A stretch of DNA of 64,000 nt from Tistrella mobilis (GCF_041468085.1 NZ_CP121014.1:434001-498000), one strand, 5' to 3'; positions 39,099 to 48,924 are shown, counted from the first letter of the stretch. Translations and numbers: made by a program. The notes: generated by a model from the letters alone, not told the origin.

Positions 39099-39300
39099 CT
39101 ACCCCCTTTAGTACCTTGGATTCCGGAGAAAAAAAAGCCGGTTTGCGCGAACCTCCCCCCAATGCCATGCCTTGGTATGTAGCATCACTCCTCGTAAAAT
39201 CCAAGCGACTGAAATATCGAGGAAATCTGTTCCGCGAACCTCCCGGGAATTTCATGGGAGCTTGGGGTTCGCGCAGGGATGGTTCACGTCGGAGAGGCGA
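39099..39300 (-). promoter_or_regulatory. CRISPR leader
   Basis: Adjacent to the conserved end of the array. It has an 8-bp A-tract (39130-39137) and two copies of a CGCGAACCTCCC-type motif (about 39147 and 39233); the second forms an inverted repeat with GGTTCGCG at 39266-39273. AT-richness next to the first intact repeat fits a leader. The role of the motifs as integration or promoter sites is inference. Confidence 0.65.
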
Positions 39301-39852
39301 GCGGGTCCGGTGCGGCCATGCTCTGCGCCGGTGCGCGCCGGTCGGCTGGCGGAGCACGGCCGGATGTGTGCTGTCGGCCGGTCGTGATCCGGTCGCCACC
39401 TCCCCTCCCCGATGGCCAACGGGCCGGGCGCAGGAATGGGGATGGCTGGTTCTGCCTGTCGGGCTTTCATCTATTCCCCTTGATGTGGGATCCACGCATA
39501 TCGCCCGAAATCGGCTGTGCAGGTTCGATAATCTTATCGCGCCTTCGCAGGCTTGCCCGCTATTGGCATAGCCATGGCCGCAGCCAGGTCGTGCGGCCGC
39601 GCAACGGCGCGGTTCTGGCGAACGCTTGCCCGTCGCGATCCCGCCACCTGGCAGTGGCTGCTCCCTCTGGTCTTTGCCATCTGCTGTGGCGTCTGGTTCG
39701 CATATCGCACAACGGGTCGCCGTTTTCCGTTCTGTCGGCTGGCATGGTCGCGGCACGATGTATTCAGGTTCTGGGCGACCGTGATCTCCGGTGATCGGAC
39801 CTGTCGGAACCCATGCGAACAGCTTCCTGTCAAAGGCCGATAAAATGTGGCC
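39301..39852. other. Gap without a supported gene (one weak membrane-protein frame)
   Basis: I see no cas gene, RNA gene or mobile element. A short + strand frame from about 39574 to 39843 contains one hydrophobic stretch (WLLPLVFAICCGVWFAY) after a basic N-terminus, but has no family signature, and competing frames overlap it on both strands. Confidence 0.5.
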
Positions 39853-39891
39853 GCAAAAAACAACGGCGCCGTCCTGCAGGACGGCGCCGTC
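39853..39891 (-). terminator. Intrinsic terminator after the AtuA-like gene
   Basis: ACGGCGCCGTCC (39863-39874) and GGACGGCGCCGT (39879-39890) form a perfect 12-bp stem with loop TGCA. On the - strand it is followed by TGTTTTTTG. It lies 66 bp past the stop of the AtuA-like gene. Confidence 0.85.
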
Positions 39892-39956
39892 TCAGGCCGG
39901 CGGCATGGCGGGTGCCGGTCGGCCTGATCGCGGTGGCCTGATTGCAACCGGCCGCT

Positions 39957-41873
39957 TCAGGCCGGGCGTTGCCGCACGGCCGGGTGGGTCGCCCAGCCTG
40001 CCGGCACCTCGATCTCCATATCCAGCAGCATCTGGCCGAAGCCCTTGCCCAGCGGGTCGTTGCGCATCGATGCCATGCCGCCACCGCCCAGCGCGCGGGT
40101 CAGCAGGAAGTTCATGGCATGCACCCCCGGCACGTCGAAACGGGTCACGCTGCCATCTGCGGCCATCAGATGCGCAAACCAGGCCTGGACTTTTTCGGCC
40201 GTCACCACCTGGCGCAGCCAGGGCAGAAAGCCGGGGTCGCGGGCAATGATGCCGATATTCGAGCTGTCGCCCTTGTCGCCCGATCGCGCCCAGGCGACCG
40301 AATACAAAGGCAACGTGATAGTCGTTTCGGCTATTTCTTCGCCATCAATAGCCGATTCGGCTATTTCCGCAAAACCGGGCGTCGACTGGCCGGTTTCCGT
40401 CGTCCCGGCGTTAGCCGTTTCGGCTATTTTAGCCCCGATTTTAATAGTCGGATCGGCTATTACCTCCGCCGTCACCTCCTGCATCGGCATGCCGTCATAC
40501 GGTATCGGGATATTCATAACATCATCGCCCAGCGTGACGGTGACCGTCACATCGCGTTTCGGCATAAGAAACGAGAACAGCCGTACCACCGGCGAGGCCT
40601 TGGGCCGCCCCCCCGCCCCGGTGGTGCCGGGCGACCACGAGGTTCCCGCCGGCGCGATCTCGCGGGCGAAGATGCCAAGCGCCTTGCGGTCGTCGTGGCT
40701 TGCCGACAACCGCATGACGACCTCGCGCGTACCGCCTGCCCGGGCATGCGGACCATACATCGATTCGGCGCCCAGGATCTCGGTGCAGGTCGCCCGGTAA
40801 TCGGCCAGATTGGCCTGGCGGAACATCGCCCGGGTCCGGTCCAGAATCGCATCGGCGGTGCGCTGTGCCTTGGCGGCGGCATCGATGCCGATGATGGTCA
40901 GCTGGGCCACCGCGCGCCAGCCATCCATATAGGTGGCCGAGGCCTTGTAGCTGTCGGTTGGCGCGCGACCGCGTGTTCCCTGCACACGCACGCGATCGGG
41001 GCCCACCGCGTCCATCGTCACCGCGGTGAAGTCGCAGATCACATCCGGCAGCATATAGGCCGCCGGGTCGCCCACCTCGTAGAGCATCTGTTCGGCCACC
41101 ACCGCCGGCACCACCAGCCCGCCGGTGCCTTCGGGTTTGGTTACCACGAAGCTGCCATCCGCGGCGCATTCGGCGATGGGATAGCCGATTTCCGCCCAGT
41201 CGGGCACCAGATCCCAGTCGGTATGCAGGCCGCCGGTCGCCTGGCAGCCGCATTCCAGGATATGCCCGACCAGACTGCCGGCTGCCAGACGATCGTAGTC
41301 ATCCGCCGCCCAGCCGAATTCATGCATCAGCGCGCCGAGCGCCAGGGCGCTGTCGGCCGAGCGGCCGGTGATCACCACATCGGCGCCGGCATCCAGCGCC
41401 GCTTTCACCGGCAGGGCGCCCAGATAGGCGTTGGCGCTCATCAGTTTTTCGGGCAGGGCGGCCCCGGTGAACATCTCGGTCACACCGGCCGACCGCAGAT
41501 CGTCCAGCTTGCCCAGCAGGTCGTCGCCTTCGACGATCGCGATCTTCAGGCTGACGCCGGCCTCGTCGGCAAGCCTGGCCAGCGCCGCGGCGCAGGCCCG
41601 CGGATTGACGCCGCCGGCATTGCTCAACACCTTGATTCCCTTGGCCGCGACGTCCTTGATCACCGCGCGCATGACCACGTCGACGAAATCGGTGGCATAG
41701 CCCTGATCCGGCGCTTTCGCCCGCATCGAGGCCAGGATCGACATGGTCAGCTCGGCCAGATAGTCGAAGACCAGATAGTCGATATCGGCCCGGCGGACCA
41801 GCTGCGGCGCGCCCACGGCGCTGTCGCCCCAGAAGCCCGAGGCTCCGCCGATCCGCACGATCCTGTCGCTCAT
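39957..41873 (-). CDS. AtuA-like acyclic terpene utilization protein with fused C-terminal domain
   Basis: 638 residues, starting at ATG 41873 (MSDRIVRIGGASGFWGDS). The N-terminal 450 residues show the DUF1446/AtuA pattern: SNAGGVNPRACAAALARLADEAG, MFTGAALPEKLMSANAYLGA, ADVVITGRSADSALALGALMHEFGW, ECGCQATGG, KPEGTGGLVVP. The C-terminal 110 residues form a second unit (LYSVAWARSGDKGDSSNIGI ... RALGGGGMASMRNDPLGKG) that elsewhere can be a separate protein. The linker between them carries repeats encoding IAET/IAES from small palindromes. AtuA is required for citronellol/geraniol catabolism in Pseudomonas but its reaction is not settled. It is divergent from an acyl-CoA dehydrogenase, consistent with branched-acyl degradation. 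Confidence 0.85.
   Translation of the reverse strand: MSDRIVRIGGASGFWGDSAVGAPQLVRRADIDYLVFDYLAELTMSILASMRAKAPDQGYATDFVDVVMRAVIKDVAAKGIKVLSNAGGVNPRACAAALARLADEAGVSLKIAIVEGDDLLGKLDDLRSAGVTEMFTGAALPEKLMSANAYLGALPVKAALDAGADVVITGRSADSALALGALMHEFGWAADDYDRLAAGSLVGHILECGCQATGGLHTDWDLVPDWAEIGYPIAECAADGSFVVTKPEGTGGLVVPAVVAEQMLYEVGDPAAYMLPDVICDFTAVTMDAVGPDRVRVQGTRGRAPTDSYKASATYMDGWRAVAQLTIIGIDAAAKAQRTADAILDRTRAMFRQANLADYRATCTEILGAESMYGPHARAGGTREVVMRLSASHDDRKALGIFAREIAPAGTSWSPGTTGAGGRPKASPVVRLFSFLMPKRDVTVTVTLGDDVMNIPIPYDGMPMQEVTAEVIADPTIKIGAKIAETANAGTTETGQSTPGFAEIAESAIDGEEIAETTITLPLYSVAWARSGDKGDSSNIGIIARDPGFLPWLRQVVTAEKVQAWFAHLMAADGSVTRFDVPGVHAMNFLLTRALGGGGMASMRNDPLGKGFGQMLLDMEIEVPAGWATHPAVRQRPA
40318..40461. 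repeat. Four 18-bp mini-palindromes in the AtuA linker
   Basis: Copies at 40318-40335, 40348-40365, 40411-40428 and 40444-40461 follow the form WTAGYCGNWTCGGCTATT, the second (ATAGCCGATTCGGCTATT) being nearly a perfect palindrome. All are in frame in the gene and encode IAETTI, IAESAI, IAETAN and IADPTI within the flexible linker. They are unrelated in sequence to the larger dispersed palindrome. Confidence 0.85.
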
Positions 41874-41934
41874 GGCCACTCTTCTCCAATGTCGGGGGGA
41901 GGGTTTATTGTCGCGGCCGGGCCGCATTTTCTAT

Positions 41935-41960
41935 ATACCTATCATTAGGTATTGATACCT
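41935..41960. promoter_or_regulatory. Operator-like triple half-site between divergent genes
   Basis: Three alternating half-sites: ATACCT (41935), AGGTAT (41947) and ATACCT (41955). They form two overlapping inverted repeats, one with a 6-bp and one with a 2-bp centre. The site lies 62 bp from the AtuA-like start and 57 bp from the acyl-CoA dehydrogenase start, in an AT-rich tract. The shape suits a TetR- or MarR-type repressor; no such gene is adjacent. Confidence 0.6.
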
Positions 41961-42016
41961 GCAAGCCGCACGATCACCCTGCGGCCCCAGATCTGCCCCG
42001 ATAAGAAGGCCAGCCC

Positions 42017-43234
<1,218 letters not shown>

Positions 43235-43265
43235 GATCAGATGTCACCGCGGGCCGGAAACCTTC

Positions 43266-43300
43266 GGGCAGGGTACGGACCCTGCCCTTTCCTGTTTCAA
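43266..43300 (+). terminator. Intrinsic terminator after the acyl-CoA dehydrogenase
   Basis: GGGCAGGGT (43266-43274) and ACCCTGCCC (43279-43287) form a perfect 9-bp stem with loop ACGG, followed by TTTCCTGTTTC. The U-tract is interrupted but adequate. Confidence 0.75.
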
Positions 43301-43363
43301 GTCCGGCAATTTCCCGTCATATTCGCCCGATATTGACGATGTCCGGCAAAGGAATGCGGCCGT

Positions 43364-44344
43364 ATGGATCGACGACTGTTCGGGTGGCGGATCGCCTCTG
43401 AGATTCCCTTGCCTGAACTCCCCCTGTGGGCGGATGCGGAGCGGGCGGAAGACGATGACCGGCCGGCCGACATCATCATCCGCCGCGCGGCCGTGCCGGC
43501 CCGTTTTGCCGAGATCCGCGCCGAGCGGCCTCTGTTCACGGTGTCGGCAGACGGTGATATGCGGGTCGACATCAAGGGCCATCATGTCTTCCTGATCCGC
43601 GGCGGCCGCGAGATCATCGTCGATACCGACACGCCCGACGATGCCGACTGCCACACCTATCTGCTGGGCCCGGTGCTCGGCGCGCTCTGCCATCAGCGCG
43701 GCGAGGTGATCCTGCATGCCGCCGTCCTGCGCTTCGGCGACGCGGCGGTGGCGATCTGCGGCCAGTCGGGCGCCGGCAAATCCACCCTCGCCGCCACCCT
43801 GCTCGCCCGCGGCCATCGCATGCTGGCCGATGACGTCACGGTGCTGCGGCAGGCCGCCGGCCGCACCCAGGCCTGGCCTGCCTATCCGCGCATGCGCCTC
43901 TGGCAGGATGCCGCCAGCCGCAGCGCCATCGATACCAGCGCGCTCGACCGCTGCGTCTTCGACCTGGATAAATTCGTCGTGCCGGTCGATCCCGCCTTCG
44001 ACACCACCCCTCTGCCGCTCATCGCCCTTGTCCATCTGGACCGCTGCGACGACCCGGCGGATGAAGCCCTGATCCCCCTGAGGGGGCTGAAGGCGGCCGG
44101 CCAGCTGCGCGACAATCTCTACCGCGCCGGCATGGCCCATGCGCTGGACCGGACCACGCCCCTGCTGCATGCCACCGCCCGCCTCGCCGCCGGCATTCCC
44201 CGCCACCTGATCGCCCGCCGCCATATGGACGAGCATACGGCGGATCGCACCGCCACGCGGATCGCAGCGGCCATCACCGGCGACATCACCGCCGTCAACC
44301 CATCACACGCAGCCCCGGCGCCAGCGCCAGCGGCGCGCCGGTGA
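43364..44344 (+). CDS. HPr-kinase/phosphorylase-like P-loop protein
   Basis: 326 residues. A Walker A motif AICGQSGAGKSTLAATLLARGH at about residue 132 is followed by MLADDVTVL, the paired-Asp motif of the HprK C-terminal fold. The N-terminal 110 residues lack recognisable similarity. The substrate is unknown: such stand-alone proteins occur in alphaproteobacteria and beside some peptide natural-product genes, but no PqqD-like or asparagine-synthetase-like partner is here. The gene converges on the CoA-transferase pair and overlaps it by about 50 bp at the 3' ends. Confidence 0.75.
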   Translation: MDRRLFGWRIASEIPLPELPLWADAERAEDDDRPADIIIRRAAVPARFAEIRAERPLFTVSADGDMRVDIKGHHVFLIRGGREIIVDTDTPDDADCHTYLLGPVLGALCHQRGEVILHAAVLRFGDAAVAICGQSGAGKSTLAATLLARGHRMLADDVTVLRQAAGRTQAWPAYPRMRLWQDAASRSAIDTSALDRCVFDLDKFVVPVDPAFDTTPLPLIALVHLDRCDDPADEALIPLRGLKAAGQLRDNLYRAGMAHALDRTTPLLHATARLAAGIPRHLIARRHMDEHTADRTATRIAAAITGDITAVNPSHAAPAPAPAARR

Positions 44345-44978
44345 GCGCGCGGATGGTGTCGACCGACACATCCGGCGCACGCTCGCGGAGCAGGAAACCC
44401 GCGGGTGTCACGTCGATGACCGCCAGATTGGTGAAGATGCGGTGGACCACCCCGGCGCCGGTCAGGGGGTAGGTGCAGGCTTCGAGCAGCTTGGGCGCGC
44501 CGTCGCGGGTGACATGCTCGGTGATGACGAAGACCCGGCGGACGCCGGCCACCAGATCCATCGCCCCGCCCACCGCCGGCACCGCATCGGCGGCCCCGGT
44601 CGACCAGTTGGCGAGGTCGCCATTGGCCGCCACCTGCATCGCACCCAGAATGCAGATGTCGATATGGCCGCCGCGGATCATCGCGAAACTGTCGGCATGG
44701 TGGAAGAAGGCGGCACCCGGCAGCAGGGTCACCGGCTTCTTGCCGGCATTGATCAGCTCAGGGTCTTCCGCCCCGGGCGGCGGCGGCGGGCCGAAGCCCA
44801 GAATGCCGTTCTCGGTGTGATAGATCACCTCGCGCCCGGCCGGCACATGGCCCGCGACCAGTTCCGGAATGCCGATGCCCAGATTCACCACGGCGCCGTC
44901 GGGGATGTCGAGGGCCGCACGGCGGGCCATGGCATCGCGGGAAATGCCGCGGGGGACGCTGTTGGTCGTGGCGGTCAT
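44295..44978 (-). CDS. CoA-transferase subunit B
   Basis: 227 residues. It carries the catalytic glutamate motif HTENGILGFG and GGHIDICILGAMQVAANGDLANW, both diagnostic of the beta chain of 3-oxoacid, 3-oxoadipate or acetate CoA-transferases. Start 44978 overlaps the stop of the alpha subunit gene (ATGA), so the two chains are translationally coupled. The acyl acceptor (acetoacetate, 3-oxoadipate or other) is not determinable from the motif. The 3' end overlaps the convergent HprK-like gene. Confidence 0.92.
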   Translation of the reverse strand: MTATTNSVPRGISRDAMARRAALDIPDGAVVNLGIGIPELVAGHVPAGREVIYHTENGILGFGPPPPPGAEDPELINAGKKPVTLLPGAAFFHHADSFAMIRGGHIDICILGAMQVAANGDLANWSTGAADAVPAVGGAMDLVAGVRRVFVITEHVTRDGAPKLLEACTYPLTGAGVVHRIFTNLAVIDVTPAGFLLRERAPDVSVDTIRALTGAPLALAPGLRVMG

Positions 44979-45685
44979 GGATACTGCTCCCCACGGGCGA
45001 TCAGCACCGATTCCTGCGCCGGATCGGCGATGGCGACCACCCGGTCGACGAAGATGCCGGGGGTTATGACATGTTCGGGATCGATGGCGCCGGCCGGCAC
45101 CATCTCGCGGACCTGGACGATGGCGACCCGGGCGGCCTGGCACATGATCGGGCCGAAATTGCGCGCCGCCTTGTTGTAGACCAGATTGCCCAGCCGGTCG
45201 GCGCGCTCGGCCCGGACCAGGGCGTAATCGGCGGTGATCGCCTCTTCCAGAACATAGCGGCGGCCGCGGATGTCGCGCACCTCCTTGCCCTCGGCCAGCA
45301 CGGTGCCGACGCCGGTGGCGGTGAAGAAGGCCGGGATACCGGCGCCGCCCGCGCGGATCCGCTCGGCCAGCGTGCCCTGGGGCACGAGTTCCAGCTCAAT
45401 CTTTCCCGCCCGGTAGAGTTCGGGGAAGGTTTCGGAATTGGACGAGCGCGGATAGGAGCAGATCATCCTGCGCACGCGGCCGGCACCGATCAGCGCCGCC
45501 AGCCCGACCCGGCCATTGCCGGTGTTGTTGTTGACCACCACCAGATCCCGGGCGCCCTGGTCGATCAGCGCATGGATCAGCTCGATCGGGCTGCCGGCCT
45601 CGCCGAAGCCGCCGATCAGGATGGTGGCACCGTCGGGGATATCGGCCACCGCGGCTGCGGGGTCGGGGACCTGTTTGTCGATCAT
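44975..45685 (-). CDS. CoA-transferase subunit A
   Basis: 236 residues from ATG 45685; the open frame extends to 45763 without supporting features. ADIPDGATILIGGFGEAGSPIELIHAL is the N-terminal glycine-rich CoA-transferase I pattern, followed by VVNNNTGNG and ELVPQGTLAERIRAGGAGIPAFFT. It forms a heteromer with subunit B encoded directly downstream. Together with the acyl-CoA dehydrogenase and AtuA-like genes it fits an acyl-CoA catabolic region. Confidence 0.92.
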   Translation of the reverse strand: MIDKQVPDPAAAVADIPDGATILIGGFGEAGSPIELIHALIDQGARDLVVVNNNTGNGRVGLAALIGAGRVRRMICSYPRSSNSETFPELYRAGKIELELVPQGTLAERIRAGGAGIPAFFTATGVGTVLAEGKEVRDIRGRRYVLEEAITADYALVRAERADRLGNLVYNKAARNFGPIMCQAARVAIVQVREMVPAGAIDPEHVITPGIFVDRVVAIADPAQESVLIARGEQYP

Positions 45686-45816
45686 GGGCGGGGGTTCCGT
45701 GGGATGCCGGGACTGCCCGCTCATCTCACGGCCGAAGCCGTGCAGGGTCAAGATGATGTGCACCGGCTGCGGTCGATGTTCGCAGACCGCACGGATCCGC
45801 TCCGGACGAGCCCCGA

Positions 45817-46623
45817 TCAGGCCATGATCGGCCCCTTCAACCGGTCGATCTCTTCCCGCAGCAGGCCGGCGACGGCATCGGCGCCCATCTGCAGCAGTTC
45901 ATCATCGATATCGAACCCGACCCGGCCTTCGCGCGCCGCCGTGAACAGGCTGCCGCGATTGTCCACCTCCATGTCGACATGCACGCCATGGTCACGGGGG
46001 CGGAAGGCGAGGTCCACGCATTCCACCCGCAGATCACGCAGCGACATCGGCCGGAAAACGAAACTCTGGAAGAAGGGGCAGGCATCGCCGGGAATGTGCC
46101 GGATCTCTGCCTCCGCCAGGCGGAAATCAAGATGCTCCATGGCATCGAGCACCGCGCCGGTCCAGCGGTCGGGCAGGATGCGCACGGCATCGCCATCGGC
46201 GCCGTCCTGGGCGCCGTCCACCTCCACCCGCGTGCGCAGCCCGGCGGTGGAGAGGCCGAGCGAGAGCGGCGCATGAGCCGGGATCTCGATCGCGAAGGGC
46301 AGCGCCAGCGCCTGACCCGCATCCAGCGCGAGGTCGGTGGCGATGGTCTCTGCCGCGATCATGATCAGCCCGTGATGGGGCTCCGGGGCATCTTCCCCCT
46401 CGCCCGCCGCCCCCTCGCCGTCCGGCTGCCGGCGCGGATCGGGATGGATCAGCGCCCGCACCACCAGATCGAGCGTCACACGCGCGATATGCAGGGGGGC
46501 AATACCGCCTTCGATCTCCACCACGCCATCCAGCACCTCCCCCACCCGCACCTCGCGCAGCGCCGGCACGGTCTCCACCGCCAGCCCGGACGTGCCGGCC
46601 GCTCCCAACATGGTTTTGATCAT
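45817..46623 (-). CDS. Spo0M-like (SpoOM family) arrestin-fold protein
   Basis: 268 residues. Opening MIKTMLGAAGTSGLAVETVP, the strand-rich middle (GGIAPLHIARVTLDLVVRA, ALPFAIEIPAHAPLS) and the C-terminal FDIDDELLQMGADAVAGLL match the Spo0M family. These cytoplasmic proteins were named from Bacillus sporulation control but are widespread in bacteria that do not sporulate, where their role is unclear. The central acidic/Gly-rich insert (GEGAAGEGEDAPEP) is atypical. It is a single-gene unit, 131 bp after the CoA-transferase start. Confidence 0.82.
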   Translation of the reverse strand: MIKTMLGAAGTSGLAVETVPALREVRVGEVLDGVVEIEGGIAPLHIARVTLDLVVRALIHPDPRRQPDGEGAAGEGEDAPEPHHGLIMIAAETIATDLALDAGQALALPFAIEIPAHAPLSLGLSTAGLRTRVEVDGAQDGADGDAVRILPDRWTGAVLDAMEHLDFRLAEAEIRHIPGDACPFFQSFVFRPMSLRDLRVECVDLAFRPRDHGVHVDMEVDNRGSLFTAAREGRVGFDIDDELLQMGADAVAGLLREEIDRLKGPIMA

Positions 46624-46727
46624 GGCGTTCGATGCTCCGTTATTGGTTCAGGGCGGATGTGTCCCCGCCTTGTTCAACAACAGTGTGAGCCCGGGCGATC
46701 CCGGATGCGAGGGACGTCCCTGATTTG

Positions 46728-47660
46728 TTACGGCCTGCCCTCGGAATGCCCCCCGGCGGCCGCGACGATCCAGCCGCGAAACGCCTCCACCGCCGGCTGG
46801 CCGGCCTTGGCGTCGGGGATGACGATCCAATAGGCCTCGTCGGGCACGATGGCGCGATCGAACAGCACCTCCAGGCGGCCGGTGGCGAGGTCGTCCTCGA
46901 TCAGCAGGCGGGGCAGCAGGGCGGCGCCCAGGCCCGAGGCGGCCGCCTGGGCGATCATCGCGAACTGTTCGAACACCATGCCGCGCACGGTTTCCGGCGC
47001 ATCCAGCCCCTGGGCAGCGAACCAGGCCGGCCAGGCGGCCGGGCGGGTGGATTGCTGGAGCAGCGGCAGGCGGGCCAGATCTTCAAGCCGGTCGGGGGCA
47101 TGGGCGGCGCGCCAGACCGGGCTTGCCACCGGCACGATCACCTCGCGCATCAGGTGGTGCGCGGTGGCGCCGGCCCAATCGGCGCGGCCGTAATGGATGG
47201 CGGCATCGAACGGGTCGGCCGCAAAATCGAAGGGCGACAGCCGGGTTGCGAAATTGATCGAGATGTCGGGATGGCGGGCGAAGAAATCCGGCAGGCGCGG
47301 CACCAGCCAACGGGTGGCGAAGGTGGGCAGCGTTGCCAGGTTGAGGATCCGGCCGCGGCCGGCCAGCGCCATCACCCGGTGGGTCGCCTCGCCCAGATCG
47401 ACCAGGGCCCGGCGGACATCGCCCAGATAGAGCCGGCCGGCATCGGTGAGGGTGACCCGCTGGCGCACGCGCACGAACAGCGCCAGGCCGAGCTGATCCT
47501 CGATCTGGCGGATCTGGCGGCTGACGGCGCCCTGGGTGAGGTTCAGCTCGGCTGCCGCCCGGGTGAAGCTTTCATGCCGGGCGGCGGCCTCGAAAGCCAG
47601 AAGCGCGCCGAGCGAGGGGATCAACCCGCGCTTCGACGGCAGATCATTCCCGAAACTCAT
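46728..47660 (-). CDS. LysR-family transcriptional regulator (GcvA-like)
   Basis: 310 residues from ATG 47660, preceded by GGGGAGG; 47678 is an alternative start. The N-terminal helix-turn-helix reads AFEAAARHESFTRAAAELNLTQGAVSRQIRQIEDQLG, and the GcvA-type effector domain begins ILNLATLPTFATRWLVPRL. It is divergent from the hglS-like gene, the standard LysR arrangement, so it is a candidate regulator of the 2-oxoadipate/lysine genes, with a cognate amino or keto acid as possible effector. Confidence 0.92.
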   Translation of the reverse strand: MSFGNDLPSKRGLIPSLGALLAFEAAARHESFTRAAAELNLTQGAVSRQIRQIEDQLGLALFVRVRQRVTLTDAGRLYLGDVRRALVDLGEATHRVMALAGRGRILNLATLPTFATRWLVPRLPDFFARHPDISINFATRLSPFDFAADPFDAAIHYGRADWAGATAHHLMREVIVPVASPVWRAAHAPDRLEDLARLPLLQQSTRPAAWPAWFAAQGLDAPETVRGMVFEQFAMIAQAAASGLGAALLPRLLIEDDLATGRLEVLFDRAIVPDEAYWIVIPDAKAGQPAVEAFRGWIVAAAGGHSEGRP

Positions 47661-47783
47661 GACCTCCCCATTATTCATCGTTTCCCAAACCATGCCCCAA
47701 TATCGCACGATCCCTGACGTCGGGCACCCCCCGCGGCCCGATTTCCGAAACCTCCCCCGCCTGGGCTTTCCGGCCCGTCAGGA

Positions 47784-48833
47784 ATGAGTGTGCAGATGAC
47801 CGCCCGTGACACGACCGTGCTCCACCGCCTCGTCGCCTCCGTCGCCGGCCCCGTGCGGACCGACAGCCTGATGACCACCATGGTCGTGCATCCGGCGCTG
47901 GCCGGCGCCACCGGCGACCGCGCCTCGCGCGCCGTGATCGCCCAGGCGCTGAACATGCTGCTCTTCGCCGATCTGATCGACCGGGTGCCGGCGGCGGCGG
48001 CCTATGTGGCCGAACGGGTGGCGGCCGGCGGCACGCTCTGCCACGATCACGGCGCCGTGCGCACGGTGGCGATGGCCGGCCAGGGCGCCCTGCCCGCCGG
48101 CGAGGCCGCGATCACCCGCATCCTGGAGCCGCTGGGCTATGCCCGGGTCGGGCATTATCCGCTCGACCGGCTGAAGATGACCGGCCGGTCCTATGCCCAG
48201 AAGGACCTGCCCGAAGACATCGCCCAGTTCTTCGTGAGCGAGCTGCACCCGGAACGTTTCGGCCCCGACTTCGAGGCAACGGTGCTGCGGGTGACCGGCA
48301 CGTCGCGCGATCCGCTGACGCCCGACGCCGCAGCGGCGCTCGACCGGCTGGCCGCGGAAGGCACGCTGGACATCGAGACCGCAACCGCCCTGCTGCCGGT
48401 GCTGGTCGCCTGTTTCGACCGCCAGCACGACCTGCCGGCACTGGCCGATTACGAGGCGCTGAAGGCGCAGTCGGCGGAAATGGCCTGGATCGCGACCGAG
48501 GGCAACGCCTTCAACCACGCCACCGACCGCGTCGCCGATGTCGACGCCCTGGCCGAGGCAGAACGCGCCGCCGGCCGGCCGATCAAGGACAAGGTGGAGG
48601 TCTCGGCCTCGGGCCGCGTGCGCCAGACCGCCTATCGCGCCGCCGAGGTGGAGCGGTCGTTCCGCGACGCCGGGGGCCGGATCGTCACCCGCATCGTGCC
48701 CGGCAGCTTCTACGAGTTCATCACCCGCGACCCCCTGCCCCAGGCTCTGGCGACCGAGACCGGCCGGCGGCTGGATCTGGGCTTCGACAGCAGCAACGCC
48801 CAGGGCATCTTCAAGATGACGGCGGCGGCGTAA
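47784..48833 (+). CDS. hglS: 2-oxoadipate dioxygenase/decarboxylase (DUF1338, HglS-like)
   Basis: 349 residues; MTARDTT at 47796 is an alternative start. The metal-ligand regions of the family are all visible: HDHGAVRT near residue 87, EGNAFNHATDRV near 236 and FYEFITRDP near 310, with the conserved substrate-binding Arg-rich segment after VSASGRV. HglS of Pseudomonas putida converts 2-oxoadipate to D-2-hydroxyglutarate in lysine catabolism using Fe(II) and O2. The two following + strand genes encode the preceding steps of that pathway, which supports this function strongly. Confidence 0.9.
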   Translation: MSVQMTARDTTVLHRLVASVAGPVRTDSLMTTMVVHPALAGATGDRASRAVIAQALNMLLFADLIDRVPAAAAYVAERVAAGGTLCHDHGAVRTVAMAGQGALPAGEAAITRILEPLGYARVGHYPLDRLKMTGRSYAQKDLPEDIAQFFVSELHPERFGPDFEATVLRVTGTSRDPLTPDAAAALDRLAAEGTLDIETATALLPVLVACFDRQHDLPALADYEALKAQSAEMAWIATEGNAFNHATDRVADVDALAEAERAAGRPIKDKVEVSASGRVRQTAYRAAEVERSFRDAGGRIVTRIVPGSFYEFITRDPLPQALATETGRRLDLGFDSSNAQGIFKMTAAA

Positions 48834-48924
48834 GAAGAAGTCGGGCGCCATTCCCTTCTGTGGCCGCCGAGGTGAACCCCTTCACGTCAGAAACCGAAGC
48901 TGCCGGCAAGCGCACAAACTAAGG

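Noticed and set aside
38342..39111. Open frames with HPSRVCGLK / VSIHTPAKGVT repeats
   Set aside because: They are translations of the CRISPR repeats, not proteins.
39070..39756. 228-codon - strand frame past the CRISPR array as a possible cas gene
   Set aside because: Its sequence shows no Cas motif, it begins inside the array repeat, and other frames of similar length overlap it on the opposite strand.
39942..41948. 668-codon + strand frame opposite the AtuA-like gene
   Set aside because: Antisense shadow created by high GC content; the - strand frame has family motifs, a sensible start and a terminator.
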